This document shows positions 1 through 12,541 of a DNA stretch of 64,000 nt, one piece after another. Origin of the DNA: Dermatemys mawii (lineage: Eukaryota > Chordata > Testudines > Dermatemydidae). How positions within the stretch are numbered: the first letter of the stretch is position 1; every line of letters starts with the position of its first letter. A program made the translations under genes and the position numbers. The notes under the pieces are model-generated. The model worked only from the letters and a program-made list of their open reading frames with translations, was not told where the DNA came from and searched no databases. The stretch is from positions 12,386,533 to 12,450,532 of the forward strand of contig ML677365.1 in the NCBI GenBank assembly GCA_007922305.1, read 5' to 3'.

Positions 1-936
1 CTTCATATGTTACATGAAGTTCTACCTTTTATCTTCCATTTTAACAGGGTGAAAAATAAGGGGCTTACGCTGACTCTCAGCTGTGATCATACACAAAGCA
101 TATACACAGTAAGTCCAGCTACTATAAAGGGGACTTCACTAATTAATTAATGCTCCTCTAGTGTGGCAGACATAGCAATGAGACATCCTGACAGTGAAAT
201 CAGAAAGATAGGGCTAGCTGTTAACAAACCAATAATTACTATGTAAAAGAAAGTCTGGTTTGATTCTTCGAGGTGCCCTTTTCCCTATTTTCACCATTCA
301 TAACTTAATATGCCTGTATTATTTACCTTGCTTTTCCCACTACTGAGATACAGATAAATTATTCTCAAATGTTTTAATGAGCACATGCTTTTCAAACATA
401 GCATCCAAGTATTGTGCAGCTCCATACATAACATTTCTTACCAGTGAGGAGTTATCATTATCTCAGTGTTGGCAACTCTCACTATTTTATTTGGAGTTTT
501 GTGATGGGTATTTTTTCTTAAAGCCTCAGCTACTGGAATCATAAGATTACAGGAGAATCTCAGCTTTAATGTTAAAAAAATTAAGTCTCTAGTCCTAAGA
601 GTTCCTGAAGAAAGTTGAAAACCTGACTTGAGCATACCAATAGGCTTAGAAATTAGATAGCAAATAAAAAGAATTACACATCTTCTTATTATTAATTCTC
701 ATCATTTTAAGGGGCCTGACTCATGATTTTTTAATGTTAGCAAAATTATCACTTATTGCCCCTTCAGTGTGCCCTGGAACAGTGGGAAGGGCACAGAGAG
801 AGACATCAGACTATCCCTTATACCTTTCAGAAATGGAGCTTGGAAATAGACTGAGGTGACTGGGGAATGTGAAGACATTACTACAAGCTAAAGAGAGTCA
901 GGTTGCTGTCCCCACTCTGCTCCTCATCCCCCTGCA
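1..936. other. Unassigned AT-rich DNA
   Basis: No gene or recognisable repeat was seen. Open frames here are short and lack family motifs. Confidence 0.5.
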
Positions 937-1256
937 TTCTTAAGAACATAAGAATGGCCATCCTGGGTCAGACCAAATGTCCATCCAGCCCAGTATCCTG
1001 TGTACTGACAGTGGCCAATGCCAGGTGTCCCGGAGTGAGTGAACCTAACAGGTAATGATCAAGTGATCTCTCGCCTGCCATCCATTACCACCCTCTGACA
1101 AACAGAGGCTAGGGACACCATTCCTTTCCCAGCCTGGCTAATAGCCATTAATGGACTTAACCTCCATGAATTTATCCAGTTCTCTTTTAAACTCTGTAAT
1201 AGCCCTAGCCTTCACAGCCTCCTCAGGCATTTCATGTCAGGCTATCTCCTTCATTA
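937..1256 (-). repeat. CR1 LINE 3' fragment
   Basis: On + it begins TTAAGAACATAAGAATGGCC and continues through GGGTCAGACC, GCCAATGCCAGGTG and GGCTAATAGCCATTAATGG. This is the reverse complement of a CR1 3' untranslated region ending in the TTATGTTC-type tail, so the element lies on the - strand with its 3' end at the left. It is non-coding and 5'-truncated near 1256. The family was recognised from memory of sauropsid CR1 copies. Confidence 0.8.
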
Positions 1257-4200
1257 TCCCTTCACTCCCTGGTGACGAGCAGAAGCTGCACTGAGTGCAC
1301 TGCTCTCAGTGCTGGTACTCTCTGTGCTGGCTGGTGGCACCACAGCCACCTCCAACAGACAGAAGCAGTAATTTCAGGAAGATTCTTATTCATTCTCTGA
1401 ACCCCGCTGGGAGGAGCAAACGAGACACAATAGCTTATATCATCCCCTCCTTTGGAAAATCTGCAGCAGAGGATAAGTTATTATGAAAATGCTATGGAAT
1501 CAATGATACGGAATTCCCAGAACATCCTTTTTGGAGTCATTTTGATCATGGTTCTGAGAAGGTAAAAAGAAGCATACTGCTAAAAAACGTATATGTCAGA
1601 AGATATGCTAAGAAATCCCAGATAAAGTCTGTGACTCGCTAGCCATGCGTGAGAATGACCTGCTCCACTTCACTGCTTCCTTCTACATGGCAATATGTTC
1701 GCTCAAGAACTCTCTGATGTAGACATAGGAAGCACACAGCAGGAGATAATGATCAGGCTGTCATCATTAACTCCCACTGGAATTTCTGATGAAAACATGG
1801 CAGATTTGCTAGCAGCTGAAGCAAAAGCCACAAACATTGGAAATTTGAGGTGCCTCCCTCATATCCTAGGCTTGAGAAGGCTAACCAGACTAAGAAACAA
1901 TGACACCTGTTAAAGAGCGAATGTGCAGTGTGTGACTACAGTCTTTAAAAAGGTGCCAACTCTAATAGTTTGGCCATGTTACTAGTATGAGCACTATCTA
2001 AAATAGTTCTCTATGGAAGAGTGCACAGTGAGAGAGGCTGTGGATGTCCAAAGAGACAGTGGTATAACAGTATATAAAACCATCTAGATAACCCCTCCAA
2101 CAAGCTCAAATGGTGGCTCAATCGATGGAATTTGCTCATTACCTCAGCCTTACCCAACCCTGATGTGGGAAAAAGGAGATGATTATGATTGATACACAGT
2201 CTTGCTGAGTCAGCAAGTAAATCAAATACCCTACTGAAAACTGTTAAAAAGTAATATTTTAATTTTTTTTAAAAAAACAGGATTTAAAAGACGTGGATAG
2301 TGGAATCACTCCCGAGGAGGTGCCAGCTTATTCAGATCTGCTCCCCTCCTGTAACTCACAACACTCCAATGACATTGCTATACATTTATGTACATTTTAT
2401 ACAAGGGCAGTGTAAGGAGGGGGCAGTTGTGTGAGTGTCACATCCAATGTAGTGGATAGTTTTACTGCATAAAATTATAGTGTATATAATGCATTATACA
2501 TAATCTCATACAAATGGCCATTATGAAACAATAATTTGATCTGATTGGCTAGTGCCTTTATAACTAGGTATCTGACATACTGCTGAGGCTGCATATTGCA
2601 GACTGGAACATGCATATATCTCAGTTCATATCCAACAGGTACAAGGGATTCTATTTAAGAGGCTGGATGCTTGTTAAAAGAAGAAAAAACAATCCTCTAG
2701 ATTAGAATGCTATGGGAGTAGCTCTCAGCTACTCCTCAGCCTTCCCACCTATACAACACTCATTTCCATGGAAAAGAAAAAGCATGTTTACCACATGCTC
2801 CCACCAGCTTTTCTACCCACTCAGCAACAGTATCACCTGACAGCAGAATAAGCTGTCCCACTCCAGGAACCCAAAAGTCTCCCATTGCTTATTCCCATGA
2901 CCTATGTCCCACAAACTTGTGGGATATGGTGCGACGCAGGATGATTTTTTCCCCCCTTTTGCATTTTGAGAGTTGCAAACCCAGAAAAGGTAGTTTACCA
3001 TTGTTCTACAGTACTGCTCCAACACAGTACATGACAATCACAATACAAATACAGTTGCAATGGTATTATTGCTAAGATGTTTTGAGCCATTGCTATGGAA
3101 TATTATGAGTCTACTGAATTATGATTAATCTTTCTTTCCAGTCACTCTCCCTCTTCCTGGAATCACCATCACGCTCTAACTCTTTTTCCATGTTAGGCTC
3201 AAACTCCTTGTCTTCACCATTAAGGCTCTGCATAGCTCCACTCCTACCAACCTTTTAGCAATTATTTTCTCTGCCAAGCCTCTCTCCTTAGTACAATATC
3301 CTCACACATTCATGTCTCTTTTCACTGGTTCTTTCTTCCTATAAATTCTTTTCTTTTTTTTTGGCTAAACACTTCTGTTCCAATGTAGCCTGTTCCTTAG
3401 TTATTTGTACTCTAACTAACCTAAATCCTAAGGGCTAGATCTGTGCTCACACAAGTGCAGCTCATGTTAAAGAAAAGGGGGACTGCAGGTTTGCAAGTGA
3501 TTCAGGAGCCTAACTTTTGGCACTCACGTTTGGAAACTTTGGCCATTGTCTACTCTGGGTTTATAAAGTAGCAAACAATGCGTACTTATTGCACTGTGTA
3601 GACAACAACTGCTGACAAGTAGGGGCCTTTCCAATGAGGGAAATAATAATAAAAACAAAACAAGATATTAACAATGAGAAATGTACAGTTTTTACTTTGT
3701 CTGCCATTTTGATCCATACATCAAACTTATTAGCAAATCTCAAAATGATCAATCTCATATAGGACTCAACTCAGCAAGGTACTAAAGCATTTGCCTAACT
3801 TCCAGCACATAACTAATCTCCTTGAAGCCAAATGACTTTCAGTACTCAAGCCAGTGATCATAAAAAGCAAGAATAGACAGACTCTGGCTCCGTTAGACTA
3901 AGGAGAAGGGAAAGAAATCAGAAATGGGCATGTGCTTAAGTGATGCTGCCGAGGCTACTTGAACTCTAGTAGAATGAGTTTTGTCTCAGCCTCTAAAGAT
4001 ATAGGTAATATATTTATTACATATATTCCTGTAGGGCCCACATTGCATCAGGCACAATTCACATGCACTGGAAGATATTTTCTGTCCCACACAGTTTAAA
4101 ATCTGAAATAGTACAAACATGGTGCACTTAAAGCAAAATGAAAAAATGTGTATAAGGGCTTCACATTTGTTTGATTCTTTATCTTTCCCAGACATTTTGC

Positions 4201-4901
4201 AGATTGGATTATTAAAAAAAATACACATGAAGCATAATGCAGTGCAATACAACCATAATTCAAAAGGAAATTAAATCTGGGAGACCAATTTCCTTGACTA
4301 TTTTTGAATACTGCGATTCAAAATACTTTGATCCAAAATGTTCTAAACACTTTCCAAAAACAAGCAGGTTTTTTTATCATACTAGTTCAGTTAAAAAAGA
4401 ATCCTGAAGGTGTCTCAGCCATACACATGGCTATTCCCTCTGCTCTGGGCTGGACAAAAGATCTTCAGATCCAACTCTAGCTGCTGCTTTCACTGTTCCA
4501 CTATCACCATATGAAAGAAGAAAAATAATATCTAAAACTGTATTTGGTTATTTATATCTATCTAATGACAATTCAACCCAAACAGATACTGTCGAAAAAA
4601 ATGTAGGCTTCAAATATGTGGCAAGGCACCTCCTTTGCCTCACTGGACACAGCATTTCCCCCTCTAGTGACGGGAGCAGGCAGACAGTCTGAAGTAAGTC
4701 AATCCCACTCCGTAGAATTTTTTATTCCTCACTTTGTTTTATTTTTTCAATATTTAGGAGGTGAGCCTCAGGATAGGCCGAAGCAGCAGCAGCAGCCAAA
4801 CAAAAGAAACAAATTAACACTACAGAAAAGGAATACTTTTCCCTGCTCCCTCTCTGGGAGTGTTGCCTTCTTATGCTAGCTTATGGGTGCCAGCTTTTCA
4901 C
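1257..4901. other. Unassigned DNA
   Basis: I see no gene. A 72-codon + frame at 1695-1913 has no recognisable motif or splice context. A pyrimidine-rich stretch at 3120-3360 resembles old interspersed repeat sequence but I could not place it. The last 280 bases form the left flank of Harbinger-1. Confidence 0.45.
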
Positions 4902-4904
4902 TTC

Positions 4905-4935
4905 GGCCATGGTTACACTTACAGAATTATAGCGC
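4905..4935 (+). repeat. Harbinger-1 left terminal inverted repeat
   Basis: GGCCATGGTTACACT matches the reverse complement of the right end, GGCCTTGGTTACACT, with one mismatch. Similarity continues weakly into an AT step followed by TATAGCGC. Confidence 0.8.
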
Positions 4936-5273
4936 TTTTGGTTATAGCAGTCCCCATATACAGCAATAGGTACAGCGCTATCGCGTGTCCACACTGAGAC
5001 GCGCGAGCGGTATAGCATGGCCACATTTGTGGCACTTCAAGCGGCATTAAGAGCAGCGCATAAGGGCAGGTATCCCACAGAGCACCTCTTCCCGATCTCG
5101 CGCAATGCCTTGTGGTATGGGGGCGTCATTTGTTGGGTATTCTGAATCCTGTTCCAACTATCCATGATGCTTCGTGTCATATCCCAGCAATCCCTGTGTT
5201 TCCGTCCACCTCAGGCGCCATTTTTCAACAGTTTCAGCAAGGCGCGCTCCGTCTTCCATTTTCGTGTGCCGCA

Positions 5274-6517
5274 ATGAATCCACAACTGATGAGGGACATG
5301 CTGACGACTGTCGCCAGCACATCTCTGTGTACAGTGGAGTTAATCCTTGACATGCAAGGTGACAGTGATGGGTCTGAAGATGAGATTGAAGCGGTGAACG
5401 CGTTTGACACGAAGCTTCTTGTCTCATTAATGGACATGCTCACGGCTGTGGAACGCCACTTCTGGGCACAGGAAACGAGCACTGACTGGTGGGATCACAT
5501 CGTCATGCAAGTCTGGGACGACGAGCAGTGGCTGCAAAACTTTTGCATGAGAAAAGCCACTTTCATGGGACTGTGTGCTGAACTCACCCCTGCCCTGCGG
5601 GGCAAGGACACCAGATTGAGAGCTGTCCTCCCGGTAGAGAAGCGGGTGGCTATCGCGATCTGGAAGCTGGCTACACCAGACAGCTACCGATCGGTGGCCA
5701 ACCACTTTGGGGTGCGAAAGTCGTTGGAGTTGTGCTGATGCCCTACATAATGTGCAGGGCCATTAATCGCATCCTGCTACAAAAAATCGTGACTCTGGGT
5801 AACGTGCATGACATCGTTGCTGGCTTTGAAGAAATGGGTTTCCCTAACTGTGGAGGGGCGATAGATGGGACCCATATACCTATTCTGGCGCCCAACCACC
5901 TAGCAGATGAGTACATTAACCGAAAGGGGTACTTCTCCATCGTTCTCCAGGCACTTGTGGATCACTGTGGGCGTTTTACTGACATTAACGCAGGCTGGTC
6001 TGGAAAGGTGCATGACGTACGCATCTTCCGCAACACCGACCTGTTCAAGAAGCTGCAAGCCGAGACCTTTTTCGCAGACCAGCGGATCCCCATGGGGAAA
6101 GTAGAAATGCCCATTGTGATTCTTGGCGACCTCGCTTACCCTTTAATGCCCTGGCTCATGAAACCCTACACGGGGAGCCTGGACAGCAGCCAGGAAAGGT
6201 TCAACTACAGGCTTAGCCGGTGTCGAATGACTGTGGAGTGTGCTTTTGGGCGTCTCAAAGCGCGCTGGCACTGTCTGTATGAGAAGCTAGACTTGGCTGA
6301 GGGAAGTATCTCCGCGGTTATTTCTGCATGCTGTGCCCTACATAATCTTTGTGAGCAGAAGGGCGAAGGCTTCACTCAGGCATGGTCCTCGGAGGTTCAA
6401 CGCCTGGAGGCCACATATGCACAGCCAGAGAGCAGGGCTCTTAGAGGGGCCCAGCACGAGGCTCTTAGGATCAGGGATGTCTTGAGGGAGCATTTTGAGG
6501 CTGAAAGCCAGTTCTAA
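5274..6517 (+). pseudogene. HARBI1-like Harbinger transposase, single frameshift
   Basis: DDE-type transposase that would cut and rejoin the element ends. The ATG at 5274 (MNPQLMRDML) is preferred over the upstream in-frame start at 5112 because the conserved protein begins there. The N-terminal part has an acidic SDGSEDE segment, an STDWWDHIV motif and a WKLATPDSYRSV helix-turn-helix-like region. The frame breaks just after the VRKS codons near 5721-5723; the downstream frame resumes at once and runs to 6517. The catalytic domain is complete: the DGTH aspartate is at 5864, the HD aspartate at 6014, GDLAYP at about 6125, and VECAFGRLK with its glutamate at 6236. From the GD aspartate to the glutamate there are 35 residues, as in DD35E enzymes. 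The joined length of about 410 residues is normal for the family. All key acids are intact, so this looks like a recently inactivated copy. Confidence 0.9.
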
Positions 6518-6863
6518 AAGGAAGTGCAGAGGGAGGGAGGGAGTGTGCATTCTTTTAATAGGAACAGGTATTTGCTTTTCTGTAGCCACTAATAATCTAT
6601 GTACACTGAATAAAGAAACCCATTTATTAAAAAGACAATTCATTTATTCAACAGCTACTTCGGTTGCTGAAAGAAAAGATTTTGATGCATGTGTGGGGGA
6701 AGCGGGGGGAGGTGCAATTGGGGTGGGATGGGGTCAGTCAGAGATTTGAATATGTCCGAATCTCTGAGTCTCCGCTGCCCTCAGAGTTGCCATGTCCACC
6801 GAACGCCATTTGTGGAGGGCAATAAGGCATGTTATTAGGGGTTGAGTGCAGTGGATAAGGGTC

Positions 6864-8471
6864 CTAGGTTTGGGGGTTGTTCGGTGAAGACAGAGGGGTT
6901 GGAGGCAGCTGTGGGTGGTGATAACCAGATAGCTGATGATAGTGGCCTGGAGAGTACAGAGGGCCAGAAGGTGAAGGGTTTGGGGGCAAATGATAAAGGG
7001 GGCGGAGAGCGCAGTGCTTCTCCTCCTGAATGGTTGCAATCCGCTGCATAGTCTCTAATTGAAGCTGCAGTAATGAGAACAGCTTATCGGTGGTTTCCCG
7101 CCGGTGAATCACATTCTTCTGCTGCGCCTTCTCCCTCAGCTTGCTCTCGTCCTCCCTCCACCTCTGTGCAATTCGATTCTCCATTACAGCCTGTTGCATT
7201 ACTTGCTGTACTAGATCCTCTTTGCTCTTTCATGGCCTCTTCCTCAGTCGCCTCAGCCTGTCAGCTGCTGATAACCGCAATGGCACAGGGCTCAAGGTTG
7301 ATCCTTCACAAAGAAAAAGAAACATGTAACAGTGGCTCCCTTTTAAACAGCAGACATGCCTATGATTCCCCCATATTCCCCGTTTGCCTGTCCTGCAGAG
7401 AGCACACAGACAACAAAGGAGTCCCTGCCATGGTGAGTCCTCTCCAGATGTAGGGGGAATGATTATTTCCCTGCCATGCTGTGCTGTGGCTGGCGGGGAG
7501 TGCCGGGAAGTGGCGGGAGCCCTACTCTGAACACTGTCCCAACATTCTCTGTAGGTGTTTGTCCTGGAAGATATCTCGCTGCTGCGGGCGACTGAGGAAG
7601 AAAGGGAGGGCATTCTAATGAGATGCGGCTTTCACCCAGGGCCATATGCAGCTTGACTCTGTGCAGCAATGCTCCCCACACCCATTGTAGCACAGTGGCG
7701 GGGTCTAGTGACCGTGACCGGGACGGGGGCCACGCTGGCTCTGCCAAGAAACCTGTGCAGGCGCATTGCAAGCGCTCTTATTGAGACCTTTGAAGAGATT
7801 ACTGATGACAATTACCGCGATGTGATAGACTACATCAATGCACTATTCCACACGTAGGCAAGCATGCAAGCATCCCTTTCCACCCCAAGCTGCCTGCCTT
7901 CCCAATAGAAAAGCAGCTTTACCTCCGCAATCCGCTGCTGTGCTGCCCCCTGCAACCGCTGGATGCCGCGGCTGGCTGCCCTCCTCCTGGCTTGAGAAGA
8001 GCTCCTGGCTGCATGCGTCCAGGGACTCCTCCGTGCCCTGGGTCGCTGCTGCCTCCTCCTCCTCCTCCTCCTCTTCTTCATCCTCCTCCTCTTCGTCCTC
8101 CTCCTCACCCCCCTCTTCACTGGTGGGCTGGGAAGTGTCCGTGGTGGTCGATGGAGTGTACATAGGATCACCACCAAGTATTGCGTGCAGCTCCTTATAA
8201 AATCTGCAAGTCACCGGGGCTGCCCCGGAGCGGCCGTTTGCATCGCAGGCTTTGCGATACGCATTCCTAAGCTCCTTTATCTTAACACGGCACTGCAGAG
8301 TCTTTCTGCCAAGGCCCGTGATATCTGCCCACAGGTATCATAATTCCTGCAGTTAGACCGCAGCTGAGATTGAACAGCCTTTTCCCCCCAACAGCTGATG
8401 AGGTCCAGCACCTCGCTATTGCTCCACGCTGGGCATCGCCTATTGCAAGGAGGCATGGCACGTGGAGTCAT
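6864..8471 (-). pseudogene. Myb/SANT-like Harbinger partner protein, interrupted exons
   Basis: Harbinger elements encode a second protein with a Myb/trihelix DNA-binding domain that binds element ends and helps bring the transposase into the nucleus. The first exon starts at the ATG at 8471 and contains CPAWSNSEVLDLISCWGE, the tryptophan-spaced trihelix pattern. A frameshift near 8293 separates it from the rest of the domain (QCRVKIKELRNAYRKAC, FYKELHAILGGDP), which is followed by a long glutamate run at about 8052-8106. An intron seems to lie between about 7850 and 7300: a pyrimidine-rich tract ending in AG precedes the next exon. That exon carries LSAADRLRRLRKRP, then an in-frame TGA at about 7230, then a glutamine- and arginine-rich coiled-coil-like segment and a proline-rich tail ending at 6864. 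It converges with the transposase gene about 350 bp away. Confidence 0.82.
8051..8106. repeat. (CTC)n trinucleotide repeat coding poly-glutamate
   Basis: Interrupted CTC/TTC triplets on +. Read on - in the Myb-like frame they encode an almost pure glutamate tract. This is a slippage-prone stretch inside the coding region rather than a separate insertion. Confidence 0.85.
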
Positions 8472-8701
8472 GATCAAGCAGAATGATCACCTGCAAGGAT
8501 TCCCTGAGAGCACGCCACGCTTGGCTGGAGCAAACAGGAAGGGGATTTTCAAATTTCCCTGGAAATTTAAAGGGCGGGTCTGACGTATGGTCACCTGAGG
8601 ACAGGACAAAAGAGTTTGCAAGTGATGAACAGAGTGGCTTGAATGGGAATTATGGGATGAGTTGGAGGCCAATTAATGAACAGTGGGTGTCCACATTCTC
8701 G

Positions 8702-8878
8702 CTGTAGCGCTACAGCAGCTGCGCTACAGCCCTTATTCCCCATGCGGAGGTGGATTACAGGGAGCACTATAACTCCGCGGTTATAGCGCTCTATGTGCCT
8801 TGCCAGTGTGGACGGGTAGGAGGTTATAGCGCTCCTGGGGGATTTATAGCGCTATAAAGTGCCAGTGTAACCAAGGCC
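8702..8878 (-). repeat. Harbinger-1 right end with TATAGCGCT subterminal repeats
   Basis: At least three copies of TATAGCGCT and related GCGCTA words lie at 8706-8852, and matching words lie at 4927-4990 on the left side. Similar short repeats near Harbinger ends are known to be bound by the element's Myb-like protein. That role is inferred here. Confidence 0.55.
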
Positions 8879-8881
8879 TTA

Positions 8882-11682
8882 GCTTGGTTGCTTCCCATAA
8901 GGGGGAAGAGCACAGCAAAAGAAGCCTTTTCTCCATTCTATTGACACAGACACAGACATAGACACAGTCTCTCTCTCTCACACCAGAGGAGGGAAGGTTT
9001 TAAAGGTCACTGGCAGCCCTTAACTGGACTCAGGTGTCCCTAGCTGACCTGAGGTAAACTCTTTTCAGCTTTTAGGAAAATGAGACTTCATCATTCTAGA
9101 GCTGATATACACACTTTCTACCACACTCTCAAAGCAGTCCTGCCTAAGTTTGTCACAAGTGGAATAAAAAACATGGGTTAGAAGCAAACCAAACAGTGAG
9201 TACAGGGACTACAATTCTAGAGCTAAGTATTATTGCCATTATTATTTTTAAAAGACATTTCTGGTGGTCTGGATCATGGTGATTATCCACAAAGTCAGTC
9301 TGTTAACTGGTCAGTGCAAGACATGCAACAACCTTCCTACTTCTGCATCCCAAAAACATTAGCACTCTGGTGAGTTTGAACTACACTGATTCACAAGCTT
9401 TCTAGCTACTTAAATATATGATCCAATTTCCAGAGGGAGTTCAAGCCGAATATCAGGGGTGAAATCTTAGCTCCATTTAACTCAGCAGCAAAACTCCCAT
9501 TATTTTAAATGGAGCCAGGATTTCATCTCAGATCTTGAGCAGTATAACACAGATTGCTCTTAGCGGGTTATCAACCTGCTATTACTCAATTTACCAGGAA
9601 ATAATTACTGTGTCAATATGTCAGTGTATACTTTTTGTGTCTTACAATACTTAACACTATGAACCTTATCTTGAAATTCTCATGCACTCAGAACTCCCAC
9701 TGAATTCCTTAGGAGCTTTTAGTACACAAGGAATGGTATCTAAATGTTCTTCATGTTAACATGTTTAAAGTTTATGAGAACAATAACTTACCATTATATA
9801 CCATCCCTCCTTCAAATACATATAAACAATTGTTGTAGCAACCATAAAGCAAATAACAATGTTTCAGTATCTGTGTCTTTTTCACTGTCCCAGCGGAATG
9901 AAAGGAATACACAAACTTCTTCTGTACTCAAGACACTTCTAGAGATTTTCAAAGCTATCAGTGTAGTTTTTCAGTAATTTTGTTTTTGTGGAAAAATTAA
10001 GATTTGCTGTCTCCATCTTGGCCATATGAAGACTAAGAAAAGGAAGATTACTTCAAAAAATATAAAAACTGAACTTCCCAAAAACTTGAACTACATTGTT
10101 GAAATACAAATTTATTTTGATCCCTGTTTTCATTTATTATTTTTCATTTTTGCACACTTCTAGTCTTGGAAGCAGAATATACTACTGTTTCACTTTCCCT
10201 ATGACATCCATTATTCCTTGAGGGGGAAAATCAAATATGAAAAATTTTAAATCCCCAAAGACAGAAAATAATGGTTCTTGTTAAATATATAATTCATAGG
10301 GTGTGCCTATTCACAAGCACATTAAACCCCAAAATATATAGGTTGCACTAAGAATTTTAATACCAATGTCCTTCTTGTATTGTAATGATAGTAAATAAAT
10401 AAAATGGTCATAGGTGGTTGTTCCAGCACTTTATATCAACTAAATTCTGCTCATTTGCTTTTATAAAATATGAAAGAGGGAAATGCAGTCTACACACACA
10501 CACACACAGAGTAATGCAGTCTATGGAACACTGGATTTCAGTGGAGCTGCATGGGTATAAATGAAAGCAGAGTTTGACTCCAGAAAATGTTTGGAATCTG
10601 GCACATTTCCACATATTATGTACACTATAGTATATAATCATACCAGCAGTATGGCACATTTCCATATAATACACATAATCTTTGAGAGCTTGCTTGCCTC
10701 TTTATTCCTGCCAAACATTGTTTTCTTAATTTAAAATGTGTTATCTGTAATGAACCTCGAGTGTAGGTTTTAGTCCATTAAATATTGTGCTTCTTTGTAA
10801 CCTACGGCTTCTATTATTATTATTCTTTATTTTGTCACTGGTATCATTAATTTATACTTATCTACATAAAAAACATAAACCCTTTGCCATTCCATAAGCC
10901 AAATATATTCAGATAGCCTTCTTGTTGCCATACACATAAGTACTTTGTTTTACTAGTAACCTCTGACTCTTTTTCAAGATCATATATAAAACTAAAACTA
11001 TATGTACTTTTAACAGCCTATGTATTCTATCTCTCCTTTATTAAAATTTTCTATTTGAAGGAATATACTACATAGATTATTGTATTGACAGTTGTCAGAG
11101 AGGGAAAAAACAACAACAGAGGACAAAATTTCATAGAAACTCTTCTAAAACACATGCCATATGTATTCACTTAATTAACAAAGCAATCCGGGCTAAATAA
11201 TTAGAGCTGAACAAAACTTATAAAAGCCTCAGTTTAGGAAACTCATACAATTACTTGAATCATTTTATTTTATATTTTCATATCTATTATTTCTCATAGG
11301 TCTCACAGACAGTGGCTTAAAACAAAAACTAAATGTCTAAAGTCACCTCACAATAATAAAGTTTGTTTTTTTATAATAGCACAGAATTTAATAAGAATTT
11401 TCTAACACTGGATTTTCATAAAATATTTTGCAAATAAAATTGTAGCTTGTTTATATTATCTGTATTCAGGTCTCTACACACAATATTTCTGTCTGAAAGT
11501 TCTCAGGAGCTTGGTGCCAGCACACTATAAGTAATCACTTTATAATCTGGCATCAATGTAGTCTCAATATCAGGCCAAAGTACAGCACAAATAACCTCAA
11601 ACAACACTTCAGGCTGTTGTCCAAGGGTTATATCAGTTCATTCAGTCCACATCTTCATATGTTCACTTAAGAATGTTTATAG
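8882..11682. other. Unassigned AT-rich DNA with small repeats
   Basis: No gene is supported. It contains a short run of CA/CAG triplets around 8945, a hairpin repeat at 9458-9530 and a (CA)n run near 10492-10508. Confidence 0.45.
9458..9530. repeat. Short hairpin repeat with GTGAAATC...CAGGATTTCATC ends
   Basis: A roughly 70-bp imperfect palindrome whose ends read GTGAAATCTTAGCTCCATTT and AAATGGAGCCAGGATTTCAT. A second copy with the same ends lies at 38816-38889. It is likely an old short interspersed or foldback repeat of amniote genomes; the family name is not known to me. Confidence 0.5.
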
Positions 11683-12430
11683 AGACATGGTGGGTAAGGT
11701 AATATTTTTTATTGGACCAACTTCTGTTGGTGAAAGAGAAGCTTTTGAGCTACACAGAGTTCTTCGGGTCTGGGAAAGGTACTCCCAATGTCACAGCTAA
11801 ATAAGATGAAACAGACTTTCTAGTATAAGTAGTTACACATATTCTAAGGGACTATTCAAGGTGAAATGGATCATTAACACCACTACAGTTATAGAACAAA
11901 AAAGGGCAGTTAATGGGTTATGGACTGTTGTAATAAGCCATAAATCTAGTGTCTTTGTTAAGACCATGATTTTTAGCGTCTAGCAAAGTTATGAATTTAA
12001 ATTCCCAGGCTTTTCTGTTTCAGGAGTTGAGTAGGTTTCTTCTGAGGACAAGGACTGAGAGCTCTGATTTGGAGCTATAATTTTGTGAAAAGTGTTTGCC
12101 CCTGGGTGATATAGTACTTTTGTCTTTTATCATTTTTCTCTGTGAATTCATTTGAGAGTATAGGGATTGTCTAGTTTCACCTATATAGTTGTTATTCGGG
12201 CATTTTGTGCACTGGATGAGGTATAACACGTCATCGGCATGAGTAGGACTCCTGGATCTTGAAAGGTGTTGTGGTGTATATTTCATCATTAGAGTAGTGT
12301 AGAGAGACATCTTCAGGTTTTGAATCCATTGTGACGCTTTAATTTGGGTCTGGTCTGTGAGGAGCTTCCTTCTGATGATGAGCTTGGTCAGACTGGGGAT
12401 GAGATCTGTCAGAAGGCCAGAAGAGTCAGA
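11683..12430 (-). mobile_element. Penelope-like element, 3' part with GIY-YIG domain
   Basis: Read on -, the segment 12310-12020 encodes VLYLIQCTKCPNNNYIGETR, the GIY-YIG endonuclease signature that forms the C-terminus of Penelope-like reverse transcriptases, followed by a basic stretch and RGKHFSQNY. Upstream on - (12420-12310) the text reads LIPSLTKLIIRRK, which fits the linker before the nuclease. The 3' untranslated part (12000-11683) carries the CTACACAGAG and TTGGTCCAATAAAAAATATT words seen in other amniote copies. The reverse transcriptase is absent: the copy is 5'-truncated and stops break the frame after about 95 codons. GIY-YIG cuts the target DNA in this retroelement class. Confidence 0.72.
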
Positions 12431-12436
12431 TCACAG

Positions 12437-12541
12437 CTTGATCTTATTTAGTTGGGGATTAGCCCTGCTTTGTGCAGGGGGTTGGACTAGATGACCTCCT
12501 GAGGTCCCTTCCAACCCTGATATTCTATGATTCTATGATAT
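12437..12541 (+). repeat. CR1 3' end or CR1-tailed SINE
   Basis: Contains GGATTAGCCCTGCTTTGTGC, GGGTTGGACTAGATGACCTC and ends CTATGATTCTATGAT. This is the classic sauropsid CR1 3' end, also borrowed by the turtle tRNA-derived SINE. No clear tRNA-like head is visible upstream, so CR1 is slightly preferred. Confidence 0.85.

Larger units (their letters stand above)
4905..8878 (+). mobile_element. PIF/Harbinger DNA transposon (Harbinger-1), nearly full length
   Basis: About 3.97 kb. The left end GGCCATGGTTACACTTACA pairs with the right end (...GTGTAACCAAGGCC), giving imperfect terminal inverted repeats. The flanking trinucleotides are TTC (4902-4904) and TTA (8879-8881), one mismatch from the TWA duplication typical of Harbinger. 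Inside are a transposase on + and a Myb/SANT-like gene on -, arranged tail to tail, the two-gene layout known for this superfamily. Both genes carry breaks, so the copy is not autonomous as read. The subterminal regions are rich in TATAGCGCT. The element is GC-richer than its AT-rich surroundings. Confidence 0.9.

Noticed and set aside
1695..1913. 72-codon + frame with a soluble-protein-like composition
   Set aside because: No recognised family and no flanking splice logic. It could not be distinguished from chance.
5158..5705. - frames of 82-92 codons across Harbinger-1
   Set aside because: Shadows of the transposase coding strand.
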